A stretch of 64,000 bases of DNA, taken from Nitrosococcus watsonii C-113. GTDB lineage: Bacteria; Pseudomonadota; Gammaproteobacteria; Nitrosococcales; Nitrosococcaceae. Each line of letters starts with the position of its first letter. The first letter of the stretch is position 1. The stretch spans positions 310,001 to 374,000 of the forward strand of contig NC_014315.1 of the NCBI RefSeq assembly GCF_000143085.1, given 5' to 3'. Shown one piece after another: positions 44,924-54,389 of this stretch. Made by a program: the position numbers and the translations under genes. The notes below the pieces were generated by a model, which saw only the letters and a program-made list of their open reading frames with translations, had not been told where the DNA came from and did no database searches.

Positions 44924-46375
44924 ATGCAGTTTGCCGTGGTTCAGCGGATTTTAGGGTTGTTGTTGGCCCTATTTAGTACCGCTATGCTTCCGCCAGTCAT
45001 AGTGTCCCTGTTTTACCAAGATGGCGCGGGGGCTGAGTTTCTAAGCGCCTTTGTTTTGATACTAGGTATTGGTTTGCTGTGTTGGCTACCGGTACGTAAT
45101 TATCGGCAGGAGCTGCGGCTGCGTGATGGGTTTATAGTAGTAGTTATGTTCTGGGTGGTTTTAAGCCTTTCTGGAGCTTTACCCCTTTTTTTAACCGCTG
45201 AGCCTCGTTTGCCTTTTACTGATGCTGTCTTTGAGTCCGTTTCTGGCCTGACGACTACCGGAGCTACGGTAATTATCGGGCTCGACAACCTGCCTAAATC
45301 GGTGTTGTTTTATCGGCAAGAATTACAGTGGCTAGGGGGTATGGGCATTGTGGTTTTAGCGGTAGCTATTTTGCCCATGCTGGGTATTGGTGGCATGCAG
45401 CTTTATCGGGCGGAAATTCCGGGCCCCATGAAAACGACCAAGCTTACTCCCCGTATTGCAGAGACGGCTAAAGCCCTGTGGTTGATTTACTTAGGTTTGA
45501 CGATAGCTTGCGCAACCGCTTATTGGATGGCAGGTATGACCTTGTTCGATGCCGTTGGTCACAGTTTTTCAACAATTGCTATTGGCGGTTTTTCTACCCA
45601 TGATGCCAGCATGGGCTATTTTAATAGTCCACTTATTGAGATGATCGCGGTATTTTTTATGCTGCTTGCTGGCGTCAATTTTTCCCTCCATTTTCTTGCC
45701 TGGCGTCATCGGACGGTAGGCCATTACTGGCAAGATGAGGAATTTCGGACTTATCTATCGGTGCTTGCTGGAGTCGCAGCATTAACTTCCAGTTATCTCT
45801 GGCTAGCACATCGTTTCGACAGTCCACTTTTGGCCCTCCAGCACGGTATTTTTCATGCAGTCTCTATTGGTACTACCACCGGATTTACTTCTAGTGACTA
45901 TTATGGCTGGCCCGGTTTTCTTCCTATTCTGCTATTGATGACCAGTTATATCGGTGGGTGTGCCGCTTCTACCGCTGGTGGTATGAAAGTTATTCGGATT
46001 TTATTGCTTTATAAGCAAGGGGCGCGGGAGATAAAGCGGTTGATTCACCCAAGCGCCATTATACCCATCAAAATTGGAAGCAAAAGCTTACCGGATAGGA
46101 TCGTGGAGGGGGTAGGCGGGTTTATGGCGGTCTATGTGGCCTGTTTTATCGTGATGTATTTGCTGTTGCTAGCGACAGGGTTAGATATGATTACCTCATT
46201 TTCGGCGGTGACCGCATGTCTCAATAATTTAGGCCCTGGATTGGGTCAAGTGGGCGCTCATTACGAGGTTATTAATGCCGCCTCTAAATGGGTGTTGTGT
46301 TTTGCGATGCTGTTGGGCCGCTTAGAAATTTTTACCCTACTGGTTATTCTGAGCCCAACCTTTTGGCGTCGATAA
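44924..46375 (+). CDS. trkH: Trk potassium uptake permease TrkH
   Basis: A 483-residue ion channel-like permease with repeated M-P-M units and selectivity-filter segments (SVSGLTTTGATV, STIAIGGFSTHD, SIGTTTGFTSSDY, ACLNNLGPGLG). It imports K+ with the TrkA regulator, which is not in the window. I chose the ATG at 44924 (MQFAVVQRILG) with AAAGGAAGC and GAGG upstream; the longer frame to 44876 would overlap lnt. Confidence 0.94.
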   Translation: MQFAVVQRILGLLLALFSTAMLPPVIVSLFYQDGAGAEFLSAFVLILGIGLLCWLPVRNYRQELRLRDGFIVVVMFWVVLSLSGALPLFLTAEPRLPFTDAVFESVSGLTTTGATVIIGLDNLPKSVLFYRQELQWLGGMGIVVLAVAILPMLGIGGMQLYRAEIPGPMKTTKLTPRIAETAKALWLIYLGLTIACATAYWMAGMTLFDAVGHSFSTIAIGGFSTHDASMGYFNSPLIEMIAVFFMLLAGVNFSLHFLAWRHRTVGHYWQDEEFRTYLSVLAGVAALTSSYLWLAHRFDSPLLALQHGIFHAVSIGTTTGFTSSDYYGWPGFLPILLLMTSYIGGCAASTAGGMKVIRILLLYKQGAREIKRLIHPSAIIPIKIGSKSLPDRIVEGVGGFMAVYVACFIVMYLLLLATGLDMITSFSAVTACLNNLGPGLGQVGAHYEVINAASKWVLCFAMLLGRLEIFTLLVILSPTFWRR

Positions 46376-46506
46376 TATTGAAGGAAAAATAAATAGGTAA
46401 CTACTATTAAAGGGAAAATTCTAGCTTTAAGACTGGAGCTTGCCGTGTAAAGGATGAACCGGTAAAATTTAAAGGTTTATAGAACGAAAATTTGAGAGCA
46501 TTCCCT

Positions 46507-46713
46507 ATGAGGCAGGATATTCATCCCAAGTACAGCGAAATTACGGTGACTTGTAGCTGCGGTAATAGTTTTAGTACCCGCTCGACTGCAGGTAAGGATT
46601 TTCATATAGAAGTTTGTTCTGCTTGCCACCCCTTCTATACTGGTAAGCAGAAGCTATTGGACACTGCGGGTCGGGTAGATAAATTCCGCCAGAGGTACAA
46701 TTTAAAATCTTAG
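46507..46713 (+). CDS. rpmE: Ribosomal protein L31 (zinc-binding form)
   Basis: A 68-residue large-subunit protein ([20 protein letters not shown]). Cys residues in CSCGN and [13 protein letters not shown] make the C+ zinc ribbon, so this is the RpmE1 type, not the zinc-free paralog. The ATG at 46507 has GAGAG upstream; a TTG at 46492 is less likely. The flanking gaps of 131 and 148 bp show no further gene. Confidence 0.95.
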   Translation: MRQDIHPKYSEITVTCSCGNSFSTRSTAGKDFHIEVCSACHPFYTGKQKLLDTAGRVDKFRQRYNLKS

Positions 46714-46861
46714 TAGCCTCATCCCCTATACCGGTTTGTTTAATCCGCCGCGATATCTAGGTGAGCGGCATTATTTAGGTTAATCTCTATTTTTAAAGAG
46801 TTCGGGTAGGCGAGTCCGGGGTTCATTTAAATGTCTTTATGCTCACTAAAATAGGTATGAT

Positions 46862-48178
46862 ATGCCTCTTCACTTGTTAAATCAGCCAGAGTCACTAGCT
46901 CCTAGTGGGGAATTGGAAACGCCTTCTGGAGAACTGGCGAAGGAAACAGAGCAAAAGCCAGCACAGGATTTAATGGCGACTGCCTTAGGCTATCATGCGG
47001 AGCCGCGGCCTGGAAAATTGGAGATCAGTATTACCAAGCCTTGCGCGACACAGCAGCAGTTGAGTTTAGCCTATAGCCCTGGAGTTTCTGTACCGGTGGG
47101 AGCTATCATAGCTGATCCTGAAGCTGTTTATCGTTATACCGCTAAGGGTAATCTGGTTGCAGTAATCACCGATGGCAGTGCTGTATTAGGGTTGGGAAAT
47201 ACGGGGCCTTTGGCCAGCAAGCCCGTGATGGAAGGCAAAGCGGTTTTGTTTAAGTCTTTCGCCGGGCTGGACGCTATCGATATTGAGGTAGAGGCAGAGT
47301 CTCCCGAGGCATTCGTGGATACAGTGGCCCGTATCTCGCCAACTTTCGGTGGAATCAATCTGGAAGATATTGCTGCACCTCACTGTTTTATGATTGAGCA
47401 AGCTCTTATTGAGCGCCTGGATATTCCGGTTCTGCATGATGACCAGCATGGTACGGCCATCACAATTGCAGCGGCGCTTCAAAATGCCCTCGAATTGCAA
47501 GGAAAAGTTTTATCAGAGATCCGTATCGTTTGTGTAGGTGCTGGGGCAGCTGGGATCGCAACACTTCGGCTGCTAGTTACCCTAGGCTTGGACCAGGAAA
47601 ACATTTTGCTCGTTGATCGCCAAGGGGTCATTCGTGAAGAGAGCCAAGCGCCACATTCTTATTGCCGTCCTTTTATCTCTTCCTCACCAAGGGGTACCCT
47701 TGCAGAAGCAATAGAGGGGGCGGATGTCTTTATTGGCGTAGCGGCTCCTAATCTGTTGACTGTGGAGATGCTAAAATCCATGGCTTCACGTCCTATTGTC
47801 TTTGCGCTTTCTAACCCGGATCCGGAGATAGATCCACGTTTAGCCCATGCCACTCGTGATGATTTAATTTTGGCTACGGGTCGCACTGACTATCCTAACC
47901 AGGTGAATAATGTCTTAATTTTTCCTTTTCTGTTTCGCGCTGCCCTTAATGTTCGTGCCAGATGTATTAATGATGCAATGAAGCTCGCGGCAGTGCGAGC
48001 ATTGGTTGAGCTGGCAAAGGAACCCGTTCCGGAACAAGTACTTGAAGCTTATGGCGAAAAAAAACTTGCTTTCGGAGCTAATTACATTCTCCCCAAGCCG
48101 CTGGATCCCCGTTTAAGAGAGTTTGTGACGATGGCTATTACTCAGGCAGCCATTGAATCGGGGATAGCACGAATTTAA
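46862..48178 (+). CDS. maeB: NADP-dependent malic enzyme (MaeB type without phosphotransacetylase domain)
   Basis: A 438-residue malic enzyme that oxidatively decarboxylates malate to pyruvate. Landmarks are SLAYSPGVSVPV, AVITDGSAVLGLGNTGP, metal site VLHDDQHGTA, and the NAD(P) fold VCVGAGAAGIATLRLL. E. coli MaeB carries a C-terminal phosphotransacetylase-like domain; this protein stops without it. About 35 N-terminal residues are extra and low in complexity (APSGELETPSGELAKE). The stop codon overlaps that of the opposite gene (TTAA at 48175-48178). Confidence 0.93.
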   Translation: MPLHLLNQPESLAPSGELETPSGELAKETEQKPAQDLMATALGYHAEPRPGKLEISITKPCATQQQLSLAYSPGVSVPVGAIIADPEAVYRYTAKGNLVAVITDGSAVLGLGNTGPLASKPVMEGKAVLFKSFAGLDAIDIEVEAESPEAFVDTVARISPTFGGINLEDIAAPHCFMIEQALIERLDIPVLHDDQHGTAITIAAALQNALELQGKVLSEIRIVCVGAGAAGIATLRLLVTLGLDQENILLVDRQGVIREESQAPHSYCRPFISSSPRGTLAEAIEGADVFIGVAAPNLLTVEMLKSMASRPIVFALSNPDPEIDPRLAHATRDDLILATGRTDYPNQVNNVLIFPFLFRAALNVRARCINDAMKLAAVRALVELAKEPVPEQVLEAYGEKKLAFGANYILPKPLDPRLREFVTMAITQAAIESGIARI

Positions 48179-48789
48179 TCCGCAGCTTGGGTCTTTGCCT
48201 TCAGTAAAGATTGTACTTTCTTGCGCCCTGCCCGGCGCATGGGTTTTCCATCTATAGGGCTGAGCGGAGCGTGGCGAGTAGCTGCCGGAGGAAATACAGT
48301 TAGTTCTACGGCAACTTCTCCCGCTATGAAACGATAAACCGGGAAATTTTGAAATAGTTTAGAGGAAAAGGACAGTTGCTTAGATTTTAATTGGAAGGGA
48401 ATTCCTGCTTCCGTGAGAAATAATGCAACTTCTTCCTCAGTATCGGCGAAGAGATGGAGGTTAATGTCGGAGTATTCAAAAGCCAGTCCGCTGAGCACTG
48501 AGCCAACGAGGTGTGGATTAAAGCGGGAAAAAAAATCCATTGCTTCTAATGCTGTTTGACGTAACCTTTCCACGGTAGCAGGTTGGGATTGTGATTTGAA
48601 TAAGCGTAAATAGGCACCCACTGCTTGCTCTATTTCTTGGTTAGTAGGCAAATTTTTGGTATCTGCAGCACCTAAAAAGGTGGCTGCCTTGCGTTTAGCT
48701 TGGTAGTAATTTTTAATTCCATGTTCGACCATAAACCGAGCCGCCTCTGTAGCGATATATTCCCTCATTTGCTGATCTTTTTTAGGCAT
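48175..48789 (-). CDS. Unknown protein with nucleotidyltransferase-like core
   Basis: A 204-residue protein. The N-terminal 70 residues form a helical region (IATEAARFMVEHGIKNYYQA). The centre reads HLVGSVLSGLAFEYSDINLHLFADT, which resembles the GSxLxG…DIDL core of minimal nucleotidyltransferases, though the second acidic residue is Asn in DIN. Activity may therefore be lost. The tail is basic (KPMRRAGRKKVQSLLKAK). It converges on maeB, with the two stop codons sharing bases. Confidence 0.7.
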   Translation of the reverse strand: MPKKDQQMREYIATEAARFMVEHGIKNYYQAKRKAATFLGAADTKNLPTNQEIEQAVGAYLRLFKSQSQPATVERLRQTALEAMDFFSRFNPHLVGSVLSGLAFEYSDINLHLFADTEEEVALFLTEAGIPFQLKSKQLSFSSKLFQNFPVYRFIAGEVAVELTVFPPAATRHAPLSPIDGKPMRRAGRKKVQSLLKAKTQAAD

Positions 48790-48813
48790 AAATTTTAATC
48801 CCCTGACTCCTGC

Positions 48814-51312
48814 TTAAAATAACTGTTCGGCAACGGGGGCATCTATTTTTGCGTTGCCGCCGCTGTTGCCCTCGCTATTTGAGCTAGCGTATCTGGTAGG
48901 GGCGTGTCCAGCAATAAAGGTTTCAAAAATAGCATCAGGAGCATTAGAGTCTGCAAGTAAACCTGTTTCTGGATCAATACGTACTGTTACCATGCCTGCA
49001 GGTGGAATAAAAGATTTTTCTGGCGTACCATCGAGTACGTTGCCCATATAGTTGATCCACATTGGAAGCGCTACCCGGGCGCCTGTTTCGAAACTTCCTA
49101 ATGATTCAGGCTGATCAAAACCTACCCAGCAGACAGCAACGAGTTCGGAGTTAAAGCCAGAGAACCAAGCATCGTGTTGATCATTAGTTGTTCCTGTTTT
49201 GCCCGCTAGATCATTTCTCTCCAGCTTTTTAGCGCGCCGTCCCGTACCATAACGAATAACATCACGCAGCATGCTATTCATAAGATAGGCATTTTGTGCT
49301 GTGATTACCCGAGGGGCTGGACTGAATTGAGTAGATTCGATATTTTGTAGGGTAGCAGTGAGGGTTGGAGTATACGCTTGTGTTTGCTTCGACTTTATTT
49401 TTTCGCAGTGTTGGCAAACTTGGGTTGGGTACGCTCGAAAAATAATTTTTCCACTAGCATTCTCAATTCGCTTAATTAGATAAGGCTCGATGAGATAGCC
49501 CCCGTTGGCGAAAACGGCAAAACCACGGGCCATCTCTAGCGGAGAAGCGCTGCCGCTACCTAGGGCCAAGGATAAACTTTGGGGTAATTGTTCGGGTTTA
49601 AAACCGAAATGTTGTATATATTCGATGGCATAGTCAATGCCTATGGCCCGCAGCAATCGAATAGAGACCAAGTTTCTGGAATGGATCAAGGCTGTTCTAA
49701 GACGCGTAGGACCATGAAAACGTCCGCTATAATTTTCCGGTCGCCAGGCATTTTTTGGCCCGCCAGGCTCGTCCAAGACTATAGGGGAGTCATTAATAAT
49801 ACTTGCGGCAGTATAGCCTTTATTGAGGGCAGCGGAATAAAGAAATGGTTTGAAACTAGATCCTGGCTGCCGTTGAGATTGGGTAGCCCGATTAAATTTA
49901 CTTTCATAAAAATCAAAGCCCCCACTAAGCGCGGTGATGCTTCCATTGTAAGGAGACAGTGACACAATGGCGCCTTCCACGCGGGGTCTTTGTGCTAGCT
50001 GCCACCCCCCCTTGGGTAGTGATTCTACCCAAATAAGATCCCCTGCTTTGAGAATATCAGTGGCCTGCTTTGGTTTTTCTCCGACTGTGTTAACGTCGAG
50101 GTAGGGTTGGGCCCAAGATAATCCCTCCCAGGTGAGCATAGTCTCACCGTCAGTTTTTGTGTAAATCCGGCTAGTTCGTTCGTCGATCGCTAGAACCAAG
50201 GCTGGCACGAGGCCATTGGCTAATCTACGCTGCGAGAGAATCTGCTGATAGAATCTCTCGTCGGCATCTACCGGTAATTCGATATGCTGTTCTGGTCCGC
50301 GAAAACCATGTCGTCGATCATAGTCAAGAAGAGCCTTTTGTAAGGCGTCATTTGCAGCCTTCTGATGCTCTGCTTTGATTGTGGTATAAACATTATACCC
50401 GCTCGTATAAATATCAGAGCCATACTTTTCAAGCATTTGGCTTCGCGCCATTTCTGCTACGAAAGGGGCATCTAGCTCGATAGGTAATTCATGAAACTTT
50501 GCTGTAATGGGCCGATCTATTGCGTCCTGGTAGGTTTCATGATCTATATACCCAACTTCACGCATACGCCGGAGTACATAATTTCTCCGTAGCAGAGCTC
50601 GTTTCTGGTTTGCTACCGGATTATAGCGGGAGGGTGCTTTCGGTAAACCAGCGATCATAGCGAGCTGCGGCAACTCAAGTTTATCCAGAGTCGTGCCGTA
50701 ATATACTTGGGCAGCAGCCGCAACGCCATAAGCACGATTGCCAAGATAAATTTTGTTTAAATAGAGCTCGATGATGTCCTGTTTACTAAGTTCTCGTTCG
50801 ATCTGAAGGGCAAGCAGTATTTCATTGAGTTTACGTAAGTAAGTTTTTTCTCTGCTTAAGAAAAAATTACGGGCAACTTGCATAGTAATAGTGCTGCCGC
50901 CTTGGACTTTTTTGCCTGTTTTTACCAGATATAAGGCGGCGCGGAGGATACCTTGATAATCAACACCCGGGTGCTCATAGAAACGATCATCTTCTGCTGC
51001 CAATGTAGCTTTGACCAGGAGATCTGGAAATTGTTCAAAAGCTAGCGGAATACGGCGTTTTTCTCCATATTGAGCAATAAGCTTTTGATCGTGGGAATAA
51101 ATTCTGAGGGGAACTTGGAGATGAATATTCTTGAGAGATTCGGTAGAAGGTAGCTGAGGTAAAAGATAAAAGTAAGTTCCTACAATAACAATGATACCAA
51201 GTGTTGTGGTGGTAAGCAACAAGATCACGATCCAGCGTAGTAAGCGAAGGAGATATGCCATGAAAATTAATAGGTAAGTATGTGGTTTATACCTAAGTAG
51301 CAGAGTATACAT
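48814..51312 (-). CDS. mrcA: Penicillin-binding protein 1A (bifunctional transglycosylase/transpeptidase)
   Basis: An 832-residue class A PBP with one N-terminal transmembrane helix, a GT51 glycosyltransferase domain (EDDRFYEHPGVDYQGILRA, GGSTITMQVARN), an OB-like insert, and a transpeptidase domain (SxxK in QPGSSFKPF, SRN in HSRNLVSIRLL, KTG in LAGKTGTTNDQHDAWFSG). It polymerises and cross-links peptidoglycan. A more natural start may be the Met at 51261 (MAYLLRLLRWIVILLL), which puts the anchor at the N-terminus. It is divergent from pilM, the usual mrcA-pilMNOPQ arrangement. Confidence 0.95.
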   Translation of the reverse strand: MYTLLLRYKPHTYLLIFMAYLLRLLRWIVILLLTTTTLGIIVIVGTYFYLLPQLPSTESLKNIHLQVPLRIYSHDQKLIAQYGEKRRIPLAFEQFPDLLVKATLAAEDDRFYEHPGVDYQGILRAALYLVKTGKKVQGGSTITMQVARNFFLSREKTYLRKLNEILLALQIERELSKQDIIELYLNKIYLGNRAYGVAAAAQVYYGTTLDKLELPQLAMIAGLPKAPSRYNPVANQKRALLRRNYVLRRMREVGYIDHETYQDAIDRPITAKFHELPIELDAPFVAEMARSQMLEKYGSDIYTSGYNVYTTIKAEHQKAANDALQKALLDYDRRHGFRGPEQHIELPVDADERFYQQILSQRRLANGLVPALVLAIDERTSRIYTKTDGETMLTWEGLSWAQPYLDVNTVGEKPKQATDILKAGDLIWVESLPKGGWQLAQRPRVEGAIVSLSPYNGSITALSGGFDFYESKFNRATQSQRQPGSSFKPFLYSAALNKGYTAASIINDSPIVLDEPGGPKNAWRPENYSGRFHGPTRLRTALIHSRNLVSIRLLRAIGIDYAIEYIQHFGFKPEQLPQSLSLALGSGSASPLEMARGFAVFANGGYLIEPYLIKRIENASGKIIFRAYPTQVCQHCEKIKSKQTQAYTPTLTATLQNIESTQFSPAPRVITAQNAYLMNSMLRDVIRYGTGRRAKKLERNDLAGKTGTTNDQHDAWFSGFNSELVAVCWVGFDQPESLGSFETGARVALPMWINYMGNVLDGTPEKSFIPPAGMVTVRIDPETGLLADSNAPDAIFETFIAGHAPTRYASSNSEGNSGGNAKIDAPVAEQLF

Positions 51313-51466
51313 AGTATAAAACGTATACCCAACTTAAGCTACAACCTTGATGCGGTATTTGAATTCAGCACAAAAAAATATGTGAACGCAGTCCGGTAAT
51401 TTAGCAAGGATTTTCGTGGAATTCAGGTGAAGTAAAAGAATTGTTTCTGGATAGAGAAAGTATTGA

Positions 51467-52596
<1,130 letters not shown>

Positions 52597-52597
<1 letters not shown>

Positions 52598-53172
52598 TGG
52601 CCCGTATCAACCTACTGCCCTGGCGAGAAGCTCAGCGCAAGGAACGTGAAAAACAGTTTCATCTTACTTTAGGACTCGCCACTATTCTTGCGGTCGGCAC
52701 GGTTTTTTATATTAACTCCTATGTTAACGGTCTAATAGAAAGTCAAGCTCAGCGTAATGAATATTTGCAAGGGCAGATAGCTATTGTAGATAAACAAATA
52801 CGCAAGATTAAGGACCTGGAAAAAGAGAAAAAGAAACTTCTTGCACGCATGGAAATAATCCAGCAGCTTCAGAGTAGCCGTCCTCAAATTGTCCATGTTT
52901 TCGATAAGATAGTACGAGCTCTGCCCGATGGTATTTATCTAGAGAGCATAAAACGCCAAGAACATACTAATATGCTAAATGGTGTGGCAACATCAAACGC
53001 GCGTGTTTCTGTCCTCATGCGTAATTTAGATGCTTCTCCAGTATTTAAAAATCCTAGGTTAGATGTCATCCAGAGAACGGGTAATAAACAACGATCAACA
53101 CGTAAATTTACGCTTCGTGTAGATGAAAATCCGCAACTTTCGGATAGCAATGAAGACATGGGAGCGCCGTAA
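52597..53172 (+). CDS. pilN: Type IV pilus assembly protein PilN
   Basis: A 191-residue bitopic protein. The N-terminus MARINLLPWREAQRKER is the exact PilM-binding motif (INLLPWRE). It is followed by one membrane helix, a coiled coil and a ferredoxin-like periplasmic domain. It forms heterodimers with PilO. It overlaps pilM and pilO by 1 nt each. Confidence 0.95.
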
Positions 53173-53780
53173 TGAATTTGTCAAAATTTAATGAGCTTGA
53201 TTTCAGCGAGATAGGCGATTGGCCGGCTGTGGCGAAGGCCATTGCAGTGCTATTGATTTTTGCTGCCGTGGTAGGCGGAGGTTATTGGTTTTTTACTAAG
53301 GATAAACTTTTGCAGCTCGAGGAGTTTGAGAAAAAGGAACCAGAATTAAAAACCACCTTTGAAGTTAAACAAGCAAAGGCAGAAAATTTAGAATCCTATA
53401 AAAAACAAATGGAAGAGATACAACTTTCTTTTGGCAGCATGTTACGGCAGTTACCTAGTAAAACAGAAGTCGCTGATCTGTTAGTCGATATTTCTCAAAC
53501 AGGGTTATCCAGTGGGTTGGAGTTCGAATTTTTTAAGCCGGGTTCCGAATTACCCGCGGATTTTTATGCTGAACTGCCCATTCAGATTCGGGTTATTGGT
53601 AATTACCACCAGTTTGGAGAGTTTGTGAGCAAGGTGGCGGCTCTTCCCCGCATTGTGACTTTACATAATTTTGCTATCGAAAACCAGGATAAGGAGTCGG
53701 GAAAGCTGGCTATGGATATTACTGCCAAGACTTACCGTTACTTTAGCGAAGATGAAAATACGACCGCAACAAGGAATTGA
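53172..53780 (+). CDS. pilO: Type IV pilus assembly protein PilO
   Basis: A 202-residue bitopic protein with a short cytosolic part, one membrane helix (VAKAIAVLLIFAAVVGGGYWF), coiled coil (53-75) and a C-terminal domain (…LPIQIRVIGNYHQFGEFVSKVAALPRIVTL, given by residues 134-163). It pairs with PilN beneath the PilQ secretin. Confidence 0.95.
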   Translation: MNLSKFNELDFSEIGDWPAVAKAIAVLLIFAAVVGGGYWFFTKDKLLQLEEFEKKEPELKTTFEVKQAKAENLESYKKQMEEIQLSFGSMLRQLPSKTEVADLLVDISQTGLSSGLEFEFFKPGSELPADFYAELPIQIRVIGNYHQFGEFVSKVAALPRIVTLHNFAIENQDKESGKLAMDITAKTYRYFSEDENTTATRN

Positions 53781-53794
53781 AGGCGAAGAAAATA

Positions 53795-54373
53795 ATGAGC
53801 TATACGAAGCATATTAAAAGATGGACGATATCGAATCGTCAGATAGGAATTGTAAGTTTGCTTGGTATTTTCTCTGTAATATTATCAGGCTGTAATGATG
53901 AAGAGATGATCGATCTGAAGCAATATGTGCAGCAGGTGAAATCTCGTCCTCGGGGGATTATTGAATCCTTACCAGAAATAAGGCCCCATGAAACTTTTAC
54001 CTATCAAGCAGCGGAACTTCGCAACCCCTTTGTCTCCGCCGTCGTGGATCTTCCACCGGAAGCCATTGTACAGGCTAGTCCCAAGCTTAAGAATACCCTT
54101 AAACCTAACCTAAAGCGGCATAAAGAAGCGTTGGAGGAATATGCTATTGATTCTCTCAGGATGGTAGGCATGCTTGAACAGGGGATGGAAATTTGGGCCA
54201 TTATACGCGCCTCCGATGGAATTTTATACCGTATCAAAAGAGGCAATCATATAGGCCAAAACTATGGAAAAGTTACGCATATTAATGAAGAAAAAATTGA
54301 ATTCACCGAGATTGTTCCTGATGAACAAGGTGGTTGGTTAACACGCCAAAATATACTGGCATTAGCGGAATAA
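53795..54373 (+). CDS. pilP: Type IV pilus lipoprotein PilP
   Basis: A lipoprotein with a signal ending ILSGC followed by the PilP core (AAELRNPF…, then LRMVGMLEQGMEIWAIIRASDG). It links PilN/PilO to the PilQ secretin. I prefer the ATG at 53795, preceded by GAAGG and GAAG. A TTG at 53777 overlapping the pilO stop would add six residues. pilQ starts 16 bp later. Confidence 0.93.
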   Translation: MSYTKHIKRWTISNRQIGIVSLLGIFSVILSGCNDEEMIDLKQYVQQVKSRPRGIIESLPEIRPHETFTYQAAELRNPFVSAVVDLPPEAIVQASPKLKNTLKPNLKRHKEALEEYAIDSLRMVGMLEQGMEIWAIIRASDGILYRIKRGNHIGQNYGKVTHINEEKIEFTEIVPDEQGGWLTRQNILALAE

Positions 54374-54389
54374 TGATAAGGGGAAGCCA

